64,000 nucleotides of DNA, from assembly GCA_002702655.1 (NCBI GenBank), contig PABB01000080.1, positions 172,188 to 236,187 of the forward strand. The letters are read 5' to 3'. The stretch's first letter is position 1; every line of letters begins with the position of its first letter. The translations under genes and the position numbers were made by a program. A model generated the notes under the pieces. The model did no database searches. It saw only the letters and a program-made list of their open reading frames with translations, and had not been told where the DNA came from. Source of the DNA: Planctomycetaceae bacterium (lineage in GTDB: Bacteria; Planctomycetota; Planctomycetia; Pirellulales; Lacipirellulaceae). This document shows positions 52,267 to 60,500 of the stretch, piece by piece.

Positions 52267-53298
52267 TCAGACGGCCAGGCTTAGGAGCGAAGCCGCCTTT
52301 TGGTCCACAAGCAAACGGTCACCGGCGTTCTGGGAACGACCGGCAATCCGCGTCAGGGCATCGACAATGCCAAACACCGAATACGTCTCCCAGGGCGCGA
52401 CAAGCTCAAGGGCTTGATCGGCCAGCCGGGAGCTGACTCCGTGTTTGGCAAGCGTTCTGCGAACCTCGTCGGCGTCCTCGCCGAAAGAAGTCGTCATCGC
52501 GAGTTTGATAGCGCTGGCGAAGGAGTCGCGACGCTCATCGCGTTTCTTTACCAACTGACAAATCACCTCGCGAACATCGTCCAATGCCTCCTGGACGTTT
52601 CCGATGTGGCGTCGCGTAAGCTCGACCACTTCGGTGGCATCCCAGACGATATGATTTTGGCAAATCGCCTGATACCAAAAGGCCTGAACGCCGAGCGAAC
52701 GGCGGCCGACTTCAGAGTTCCAAACAAAGAAGCCGGGAGCGAAGTTCTGCCCGTCGATTTCAACCCAGCCATCGGGATCGATGCCGAAGGCGAACATGTC
52801 TTGTTCACCGGCATAGAGTCCTGTAGCCCCGCCAACCCCAGGGGGAGGCGGCGTGAAATCGGGGGCGGCCTCGCGTACCGCCTGAAGCACTTCGGCGTCA
52901 TAGAGACGCGAGTACGTCGTGCTGTGCACTGCCAAGGCAGTGTCTCGCGCGGCGTACACTTGCAAGGGCTTACGAGAACTCGGCAGTGTGTCGCGAAACA
53001 CGAGTTCTGCCGTCTCTGTCGTAAGCCTATTGACTGTCTCCTTGTGGACTTCACACAGCCTGCAAAGCTGCGAAAAGCTCCAGTCGGAAAGAGACAGCCG
53101 AACATCCTCCGCTTGCTCCAGCCGCATGAGCAGTTGACCCGCGTCACGCTCAATCTGGATGCCATGCGAAGGCTGCCAGTGCTCGATTGCCTGAAACTTT
53201 CGTTCCTGACAATGGGCGAGCAAGGCATCGAACGAATCGAACCGCTCGTCGGGAGTGCGGCTAAACAACTCTCGACTCGCTCTGGTCAAATTCACCAT
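52267..53298 (-). CDS. DUF932 (phage/plasmid-like) protein
   Basis: 343 residues from the ATG at 53298, preceded by GGAGAG. The order of motifs fits DUF932: a DFSQLCRLC-type N-terminal region in which a phage-like RL-x-RD is replaced by VFRDTLPSSRKPLQVYAARDTALAVHSTTYSRLYDAEVLQAVREA, then MFAFGIDP and GFFVWNSEVGRRSLGVQAFWYQAICQNHIVWD, and a helical end with VDALTRIAGRSQNAGDRLLVDQKAASLL. The family is common on plasmids, phages and integrative elements, often beside anti-restriction and recombination genes; its biochemical role is not known. It probably forms one operon with the small genes on each side. Confidence 0.8.
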   Translation of the reverse strand: MVNLTRASRELFSRTPDERFDSFDALLAHCQERKFQAIEHWQPSHGIQIERDAGQLLMRLEQAEDVRLSLSDWSFSQLCRLCEVHKETVNRLTTETAELVFRDTLPSSRKPLQVYAARDTALAVHSTTYSRLYDAEVLQAVREAAPDFTPPPPGVGGATGLYAGEQDMFAFGIDPDGWVEIDGQNFAPGFFVWNSEVGRRSLGVQAFWYQAICQNHIVWDATEVVELTRRHIGNVQEALDDVREVICQLVKKRDERRDSFASAIKLAMTTSFGEDADEVRRTLAKHGVSSRLADQALELVAPWETYSVFGIVDALTRIAGRSQNAGDRLLVDQKAASLLSLAV

Positions 53299-53457
53299 AA
53301 GTGAGCTCTCCTCTCTACAAGTAAGAGTGCGTGGAAGAAAAACCATCGCTTAAGACTCATGCACCACCGGTCCCGTCGCCGCAAGGGATACGGCCACGCG
53401 ACCGGTAGCAGGTATCGTCTACTCAATCTGGATTGAAAAAGAGCACGAAGAGTTTGT

Positions 53458-53778
53458 TTAGGCTGCGTTCCGAGTCGCTTGCACGACAGCGTCCGTGTTC
53501 TGTGCAACTTCGGCGTCAACAGCTTTGTCTGCCATCGCTTCGCAGACAAAACGCGTTGCGTCGTTCTGCTCCATAAACTGCAGAGCCCTGCTCATCACGC
53601 GGCCCAAGGCCTCGGCATGCTTTTGGCCGAAGTGCTGTGTGTATTCCCACTTGTCATTGCGTTTGTATGAGCGGACGAGCGCAAAAGTCCAAAAGTAATT
53701 GCCGTTTGCTAATTTCCGTGGCGAAAGTGTTACGCCTACTATTCCCTCCCAGAATCGTTTGCACGGCATATCTGACAT
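53458..53778 (-). CDS. Small element protein, beta-beta-alpha type (paralogue 2)
   Basis: 106 residues from the ATG at 53778, with AGGAGG at a good distance. The core GIVGVTLSPRKLANGNYFWTFALVRSYKRNDKWEYTQHFGQKHAEALGRVMSRALQFMEQND has the same layout as the 87-residue protein at 51945-52208: strands, a YKRNDKWEY hairpin matching YKNEEDQW, then a long helix. The C-terminal 25 residues are a variable Ala-rich tail. It is the first gene of the minus-strand series and lies next to the structured-RNA region, so its promoter probably lies within 53,779-54,000. Confidence 0.65.
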   Translation of the reverse strand: MSDMPCKRFWEGIVGVTLSPRKLANGNYFWTFALVRSYKRNDKWEYTQHFGQKHAEALGRVMSRALQFMEQNDATRFVCEAMADKAVDAEVAQNTDAVVQATRNAA

Positions 53779-54087
53779 AAGTCCTCCTGTAGATTGCAAG
53801 GGTCGGTGCCGATCATTAGCGTCCTTCCGCGTGAGCATCAGATGGAACGTCAACGTTCGGCATCGCCCCTGGCAAAAAGTTTCGCTTATTATTGGCGATC
53901 CCATTTCGCGTGTGACATATCGCTAGGAAATAAATCAAATCTTCCAATGAAACCGCCATAAGGGTGCATCGCTCGTGCAACAGTTTGCAGCGCGACTTCT
54001 TGGATAGGAGGTAGCTCCCGGCAAACGTGGCCTTACCAACCACGCTAAGGGGAAGAGCGTAGCTGCTCTTCACGCTACCTGCCCGTA

Positions 54088-54121
54088 GAGCCGGATACCA
54101 TGAGAGTGGTTTGTCCGGTTC
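54088..54121 (+). ncRNA. Group II intron domain V
   Basis: The 34 nt have the domain V layout exactly. The lower helix is GAGCCGGAT with GTCCGGTTC (9 pairs, with the catalytic AGC at 54089-54091). The upper helix is ACCAT with GTGGT (5 pairs), closed by the GNRA tetraloop GAGA (54102-54105), and there is a 2-nt TT bulge (54111-54112) on the 3' side. A plausible domain VI follows at about 54124-54146 with unpaired A residues at 54141-54142 in the branch-point position. No reverse transcriptase or maturase gene lies within the element as far as it is visible. Confidence 0.8.
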
Positions 54122-54970
54122 GACGGAGGCTTGTCAGAGTAATCCGTTCAATGGTGCAGGCTGCATTTGTATTGCAGAAGCACCGAGCCTGAACGAGTAA
54201 TCCTGGCATTCTATCCGATACCTTCTTGAACGCGGGCGACTCTGACAGACCCAGGGCAATTGCTTTGGGCCGTCGCAGACAAAGCGGGTGAAAATCCCGT
54301 CGACGGGGCCTGAATCCGCCAGTGGCGGACGGTGCAACGTTGCGAGCGTGGGGAGTTGCGCTGCGGTGACGCAGCGTATCGCGGTCTTGACCGATCGCGG
54401 CGTCCCTGGAAACAGGGCGGCGAATAGCTCAACCATGAAAGGCCCGTAAGGGCTTGCTCGTTAGACTCTCAGGAGACGGTGCCAAACCGGGACAACTTTG
54501 CGTGATTGGATACCCCGATCTTGTACATTCGTAGGGGGAAATCAGCCGCAATATCGGCTGGAAACTGCGACCCGCTTGGCAGCGGGCACGTACTTACGCA
54601 AAGCAGCGGCTAGTCCGCTAACCAACGTGAACTGAGAATTGATGTCTGTGACTAAAGAGGGAAGCTCTTGCGAGGCCGGGGATAAGCTCCCGGTGCCTGG
54701 TGCATCTGGTATGTGCATAGTCAGCACGGACCAGAGCAGTCAACCAGGTGATTCAAATTCGCAAGAGTGGGAGAGTGCCACAAGTAGAAATCCGCCTTCG
54801 GGCGGAGCGATGCGCAGGGCGAAGGCCCTTCCAGATTGCGTTTGCAATCTGCCCTGCACGGCAGTGGGGGCTCGTTTGCTATGGCGGCTGGTAACCGCCA
54901 AGGTGCCGTAAAAGCGGTACGAGCAATGACGAAAGTGGCGACGGGCTTTTAGCCTGTCCAAGAACGTTGA

Positions 54971-55014
54971 GAGCCGTCGTGGACCGCACAGTGCGGTTCA
55001 CGCGGCTTCTTTTT
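54971..55014 (+). terminator. Terminator-like hairpin at the 3' end of the structured RNA
   Basis: A long interrupted stem (GAGCCG and CGTG with CACG and CGGCTTC, inner CCGCAC-A-GTGCGG) is followed by five T at 55010-55014. It gives the RNA region a defined 3' end on the plus strand; no plus-strand gene precedes it for several kb. Confidence 0.7.
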
Positions 55015-55287
55015 GGGTAAAGATGCAAGCGCACGTCACGCGAGAGACTTGGCCGTCTCTGGCTTGACGCGGTTGCAGCGAGTGTGCCTTTGGGAGCAGT
55101 GCATCGGCGACTTCCATGGGACGTGGCCCACGCTAAGGTGTTTCCAAAGGTTTAGCGGCTTTTTGGATGATTTGTGCCGCACAGGGTTGTCCTTAAGACA
55201 AATCATCCGCTTTTACTGCGTTTTCGATGAATGTGTTGACCTTTTCTAGTACCGAGGGATTGGACTTTCTCTAGGAACAGAGACTCG
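55015..55287. other. Spacer with an 11-bp inverted repeat
   Basis: Between the RNA region and the methyltransferase stop. GGATGATTTGT (55165-55175) and ACAAATCATCC (55198-55208) form a perfect 11-bp inverted repeat around 22 bases. On the plus strand it is followed by GCTTTTA, so it might be a weak terminator. No gene is supported here. Confidence 0.55.
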
Positions 55288-56376
55288 CTAACCCTGACCG
55301 TTCTTTCTAAATACGGCCTTAAAATGGTTTCCACTATTTGCGGCGTCAACAACAGGCTGCAACATCTGGTACAGGTGTTCACATGCCCTTGCCAGGCAAT
55401 CCTCATGCACAAGGTCGTAGTACGCTTTCATGTCCGCCAAATCGATTCCATTTGTTACAAGATATTCGAGAGCCAGATCTGTCCGCCTTGCCATTTCTTT
55501 CATCGACGCCATCGTAAAGTACTGCAGGTGACTTGGCGGACAAACAATCTGCGATTTCTCCTTCATGATTGAGAGTGCGCAGGAATCCAAGTTCGGAGTA
55601 AGAACGATTATCACGCCATTGTCCGCAAGCAGCCTCTTGACGGCCAAGACAAACATCACTGGGTCAGTGACGTGCTCGATGACATCGAAAATTGTAATTG
55701 CATCGAACCGCACACCAGTGTCGATTTGTTCCACTGGTTCGTCCCACACAGGGATTGAGAACGTCGTCCTAGTCCATTCCGCCATTCCCTTACCCAATTC
55801 CTGGCCATACACTTCGAATCCTTGTTTTTTCGCGACCTCTAGGAACAAACCGGTCCCGCAGCCCACATCCAGCAGCCTATTGCCATCGCAGAACTGCTTT
55901 ATCAGCGTGACCCGTTCATCGTAGAATCGCTTCTTTCGGTATTCCGCCTCTGAGTTAGTTGCCTCAAGCGATTGGTCCAAGTAATTGGCATCCGAGTATA
56001 CGTCGCTAACGTTGGCCGGCACCTGTGAGGCATATCCATGTCCACACGCGCTACAACGGCAAATGTCAATGGTAAACTTTGAAAAGAGAACGGACCTGAT
56101 CTCGCCTTTACATACTGGACAATTCTTAACGTCTGTAAACCCTGAGCCGTCAACAACCTTCTGATACGATTCTCGTGCCCATTCTGTTTCTCTCTCCAGG
56201 AACCCCCTCGGCCGCATTATGTGAACGTCGATATCCCTAAAGTTTTTAAGAGTTGTTGAGTACATAGATCCCTCAAGTGTCCATACTCGCCGACTGCGCA
56301 CTCTTCGAGCCAACGCGAGCGCCACTAGACTCTCATCCCTATCATGAATTGTTAGTAGATACAAAGGAAATTTCAT
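55288..56376 (-). CDS. Zinc-ribbon class I SAM-dependent methyltransferase
   Basis: 362 residues. The first 80 residues have no clear family. A zinc ribbon follows at about 85-115: KNCPVCKGEIRSV and CRCSACGHGYAS. The methyltransferase domain has motif I RLLDVGCGTGLFLEVAKKQGFEVYGQELG, then FDAITIFDVIEHVTDPVMFVLAVKRLLADNGVIIVLTPN, and PPSHLQYFTMASM, a layout of the Methyltransf_23 group that often modifies sugars, small metabolites or lipids. The gene is clearly AT-rich compared with the host and probably is cargo of the element. It has no partner genes nearby, so the substrate cannot be inferred. The N-terminus may be a distinct domain, perhaps nucleotide- or sugar-binding. Confidence 0.82.
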   Translation of the reverse strand: MKFPLYLLTIHDRDESLVALALARRVRSRRVWTLEGSMYSTTLKNFRDIDVHIMRPRGFLERETEWARESYQKVVDGSGFTDVKNCPVCKGEIRSVLFSKFTIDICRCSACGHGYASQVPANVSDVYSDANYLDQSLEATNSEAEYRKKRFYDERVTLIKQFCDGNRLLDVGCGTGLFLEVAKKQGFEVYGQELGKGMAEWTRTTFSIPVWDEPVEQIDTGVRFDAITIFDVIEHVTDPVMFVLAVKRLLADNGVIIVLTPNLDSCALSIMKEKSQIVCPPSHLQYFTMASMKEMARRTDLALEYLVTNGIDLADMKAYYDLVHEDCLARACEHLYQMLQPVVDAANSGNHFKAVFRKNGQG

Positions 56377-56773
56377 CCGTGCCGCAGCAATGCTTCGACG
56401 TGTGCTGCATTGAGGGCGAGGGATCTTTCGTCAAGTAGCTGCCATTGCCTCTATCGACTGCTGTCATCTTTCGAGTCTCGCGTGCAATTCACCGGTGCGC
56501 CCCGTCTCTGGTGCAGGGTCACGTGTTCGGCCAATGGTGCCAATAGTGTCATCGCATCTGTTGTACGTGTCAGCGACTGGCCGGCCGCATACGGCGTTGT
56601 TTTGAGAAAAATTCTAAAGACGCAACGCCATTTCTGGTTTGTGCATGAGTCATTTGCAGTGTAACTATTGCAACGTCGTACAGCACTGTGGTTGGCGGTA
56701 TGCAAAGGGTCCGCTGATGTCAGTGCAATAATATGAGCAGTCAACGGTGATTATGGACTAAAGAGGAGACAGA
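56377..56773. other. Divergent intergenic region
   Basis: 397 bases between the methyltransferase (minus) and the secreted protein (plus); both promoters should lie here. AGAGGAGACAG at 56761-56771 is the ribosome site of the plus gene. No repeat or operator is clear. Confidence 0.45.
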
Positions 56774-57283
56774 ATGAAATACAAAAGAGTATTGAGTGGT
56801 GCGTGTGCAATCGTATTACTAGTGTGTGCGACCTGTGAGGTATTTGCACAGGCACTGGGCAGCGATATGTGGACCGCTGATTTTGCGAACCAGGGGTTAT
56901 TCAAGCCGCACGCAGACTACTGCGATTCGTCGACGGAGGCCTTTGTGGCGATTGCAGGTTCGGGGCGTGGGTTTTGTATCGAAAAGAGCGAACGTTCGTC
57001 CGCCGCGTGGGAAGACGCACGTGAGGATTGCGCAGAGGACGGAAAGCGGCTGCCTGAGCCGGGTGAGTATAAGTTCACATGTAACATAGCGGGTAGTCTG
57101 GGAGTAAGCGGAATGGACTCCGGAGCTGAATGGGTGTCAAATTTTGCTCTGCCGGTGCTATCGACGAACGGTGTCGGGGGTGTATTTGTTGCTGCAGGAG
57201 GTGCGGGATGCAATGCGGGGTCCTTTGGCGCAGTATTTTCTGATGCTGGTGAGAGCACGTACACGTATCGATGTCTTCACTGA
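56774..57283 (+). CDS. Small secreted Cys-rich protein with lectin/FGE-like end
   Basis: 169 residues with a signal peptide (LSGACAIVLLVCATCEVFA) and a good ribosome site. The mature part has paired cysteines: DYCDSS, GRGFCIEKSERSSAAWEDAREDCAEDGKRLPEPGEYKFTCN, GAEWVSNFALPV and a final TYTYRCLH. The order A-W-x-x-A-x-x-x-C-x-x-x-G-K-R-L-P-x-x-x-E-Y and EWVS resembles the C-type-lectin-like fold of formylglycine-generating-enzyme relatives and some phage or pilin-tip proteins, but the length is far too short for the enzyme. It is probably a small secreted binding protein. It stands alone with its own terminator, so it looks like a cargo gene. Confidence 0.7.
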   Translation: MKYKRVLSGACAIVLLVCATCEVFAQALGSDMWTADFANQGLFKPHADYCDSSTEAFVAIAGSGRGFCIEKSERSSAAWEDAREDCAEDGKRLPEPGEYKFTCNIAGSLGVSGMDSGAEWVSNFALPVLSTNGVGGVFVAAGGAGCNAGSFGAVFSDAGESTYTYRCLH

Positions 57284-57306
57284 TCGTGCCAGGTATGTAA
57301 AATGCG

Positions 57307-57340
57307 GCTGCCGCGCGGTTCCACGCGGCAGCATTTGTTT
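57307..57340 (+). terminator. Rho-independent terminator
   Basis: A perfect 9-bp stem GCTGCCGCG (57307-57315) / CGCGGCAGC (57324-57332) with an 8-nt loop is followed by ATTTGTTT. It lies 24 bases after the secreted-protein stop. Confidence 0.8.
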
Positions 57341-57511
57341 GCCGACTTCGTGCTATCGCGAGCCATCCAATGTCTCCAAGGGCCAGAACGAGTGGAAGCG
57401 CGACTGCCCAGAGGAGAGCGGATGATTTGTCTCAAGCCGATTGTTGTGGCATGACACATCCGTGTATTCTGCTCAGCAAGCGAGCGTGGGGTGTGTGCAT
57501 GGCGGATTGTG

Positions 57512-60500
57512 TCACGTGCTCGCGTTGGATAAGGTCATGTCGCGGATGGGCTTGCGATTGGAAAGCAACCTGGGCAATACCGTGGGCGCTTCGTCGAGCA
57601 ACACAAACCAGCGCCGCTTGAACTGGATAATCTCCTCGGAAAACCCGTAACCGAGCAGCTCGTCGCGATTGACGGCAACGCCGTTCAGCACCAACTCCAG
57701 GACTTCATCGCCCGAAATTAGGGACGAGGTAAGTCGCCAGCCGTTGTCTAGTTCAATCAGCGATCCGCCCGCAACCAGTTCTAGGATCTCCATAGACGGT
57801 GCCTTGCCAAGCGGTGTTCCGATGCCAAGCCGCTGTTTTACCTGCGGAACATCTGCTGCCGCCAGATTGAGTCCCACTAACGATTGTCCGTCGTGAAGGA
57901 CGGCACGAGCAATCTTGACGCTCTGAATTCCAGATGAGCCCATGACTTTGTCGTAGATGGGAAAGAGCGCGCCGCTCAGCAAGTGAAACCTCTTCGGCTC
58001 GGTAGCCGGCGTCCGCTCATACTCTGCTTCCCACCAGTTGCGCGCAATTTCCGGTTCAACTTTCTCGTACTTTTTAGCCAACTCGTGCGGTTCCAGCGAA
58101 CGTCGCTGGTCCTTTACAGCCATCAGTAAGAGTTCGTTTCGGTCTTCATCCCAGTGTTTGGATACAGCGTAGATCCGCTCACTGCGGATATTGCGATAGA
58201 AGCCGATCTTGGCTGCATGAACGGCTGCGCCAAATGAGTTTCTTACGACATCGACCTTGCCCTCAAGTTCATGGAGCATCGTCCTGGCTCCAGAGCCGGG
58301 GTCGACAAAGAGCGTCTCCGGCTCCGCAATTCGTCGGAGATTTCGGGCCCGAATCTCTTCCACGCCAAAGTCAAAGGCGCTCTGCCGCTTGGCGGCCTCA
58401 ACCGCCTTGAGGTACCCCTCATAGAACAGGTCAAAAACCCGGTTCTGCACGGTGACGTGCAGCACCATGATCCGGTTTAGAAACTGCTCGACATTGCTCG
58501 AATAGCTGTCGCGGACGGCGGTCTTCTCCTTGTTGAGAACTCCCATGCGATCCAGGAGTTGCAGATTGATGCCACCGTCGCTGTAGGTGCCATACTGAAT
58601 GTCGCGATAAAGCCGAGAAAGGGCAGCCTTCCCGTACTCATCAGTAACGTCTTCCGGGCGAAACAGATCGCTTGAAAGTGAGTGGCGTTCACCCTTGGTA
58701 AGTGCCCCAAGTGCTGCGAGACGTTTGGAAACGGCATTGACCAGACGTTTCTGGCCGGCTAGATCCAAGAGTACGAGCCGAATGATGGGCGCTGAGCTTT
58801 GATTGGAGCGATGAACGCGGCCGAAGGCCTGCATCTGCTGGTCGGCGGACCACGAAAGCTGGAAGGCGTAAAAGACGCGGCGCTGCTGATTTCTCGCAGC
58901 TACATCTGAATGAACGCTGATGCCCGTGGAACCTGCTCCAGAAATCACGGCGATTCGCTTTTGTCCACGCTGAATGAGCCGCGTTTCGTATTCGTTTAGC
59001 TGCCGCCTGGGAACGCCTTTTAGTTTTCGGCGAACGTACTTGCCGTATTCAAAGCGGTGAGTCCGCCCGCTTATTTCAGCGACGTTATCCGGTCCAAAGC
59101 GGGCGAGGATGGCATCGAGCGGGTTTTGCGGAAAGTCCAAGTCGGCGACCTTGTCGAGCAGTTCCTGCTGCCGGCGTTGGTTCTCGCGGTTGATTTCTGG
59201 ATTCCCGGCAGCATCCTCCACTCTGACTCGGATGACATTGCCCGTTACGTGGTCGGTTTGCTCCTGGTACTGATGGATTGGAAACTGCTTTTCGATTAGC
59301 TGCACAATCATTTCGCGCGGCGTTGCGTCAAGCTCTGAAAGCTCAAGGCCGTGAGACCGTGCATCAGCGACCTTGCGGTCAGTTTGTGCTTCACCCGTGT
59401 TGAAAAGGCTTAAGACCACGGACCGGCCCTCGCGGAGATCTGCCTCGATGGCCGGAATCACGTCGGGTAGCGTGTAAGCCATCATGAGCTGCAGGAAGAA
59501 GCGCTGCTGTGCGGAATAGAACTGAGCGTAGCGGTTGCCGTTTCGACGCTGGCAGGCGTTTTGCTCGGCCGATTCAAAGGCGATAAGAAGCTCTGACCAA
59601 AGGTCTGCGATCTGGTCGTACTGACGACACTCATCCTCGGTAAGGCGATGAAGGAGCGGCTCGTACTCAACGGCACTGTTTGGGACGATGTTGCCATCTG
59701 GATTTCGCGTAGGACCATAGCTTATGGTGCGAGAGAGGTACGTTCCAACGCTTTTCAGATCGCGGCAGAGCATCTCCATTGCGGCTACACCGCCGCGTTC
59801 CATCGCCACAAGAAACGTCGAGAAATCGGCGAATGGGGCTCCTGCGCCCCAAAGCCCCAAACGCTCATATGGCGCCATGTGCCGGGCCTCGGTTGCTCCC
59901 GTGGCACTGAAGTAGCGGACACGCGCTTTTGGAAAACGCCGTTGAAGCTCGATTCCCATATTGCCGCGCTGGGTGCCTTGGTCCACGGTGGCCTTGCCGC
60001 CATGAGGAGTTGCGGCTGCGTTTTTCATCAGATGCGCCTCATCAAACGCAATTACGCCATCGAAGTCGGGGCCAAGCCATTCGACCAATTGCTCAAAGCG
60101 TTGGCGCTTTCCGGCGTAATCGGTGCTAAGCATCGTATAGGTTGTAAACAGGACGCCTGAAGGGGCCTCAATGATGTCGGCTGTCTTAAAGCGTGCTTGA
60201 TGTACGATCGGAAGTGGAAGCCCGATGGCATCGCGGTCGCGCTCGGCGTCAGCACAGAGTTGATGTGAAGCGGAGATATGAACGTGCTTCGTGCGGCCTT
60301 GCTGAAGCTCGTTGTAGATGAAGGCATAGATCTCGCGGCCCTTGCCAATTCCCGTGCCGTCGCCATTCCAGTGGCCCTTTCGCGAGCCATCAGGAAGGAG
60401 CAAATTGGTTGCCTGGCCGGCATGGATGACGTCTTCAAGCTGCAGATTGGAAACGCGGCCTTCGGCAATCACGTCAGCCGGTAAATGATGCTGATACGTC

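Larger units (their letters stand above)
54009..55014 (+). ncRNA. Candidate large structured RNA with a group II intron domain V
   Basis: About 1 kb with no credible gene but dense hairpins. A 5' domain closed by AGGTAGC/GCTACCT (54009-54015/54074-54080) holds CGTGG/CCACG and GAAGAGC/GCTCTTC hairpins. Domain V follows at 54088. Then come hairpins with GNRA loops: CGCTGCG-GTGA-CGCAGCG (54359), CCCTG-GAAA-CAGGG (54404) and GCCC-GTAA-GGGC (54442); TCCGCC-TTCG-GGCGGA (54791); and a long-range stem CTCTTGCGA/TCGCAAGAG (54665-54673/54759-54767) that closes a branched domain. Two 6-bp pairings at 54858/54904 and 54870/54919 could form a pseudoknot, though a local hairpin competes. A terminator-like hairpin ends it. 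The strand is set by domain V and the terminator. Its exact 5' end is uncertain. Confidence 0.6.

Noticed and set aside
54261-54560. Cobalamin-type riboswitch, tmRNA or RNase P RNA in the structured region
   Set aside because: The conserved cores of these RNAs were looked for by eye and not found.
54542-54911. Short ORFs inside the RNA region (54542-54727 minus, 54639-54911 plus)
   Set aside because: They run through paired hairpins, have no ribosome sites and show no protein-like composition.
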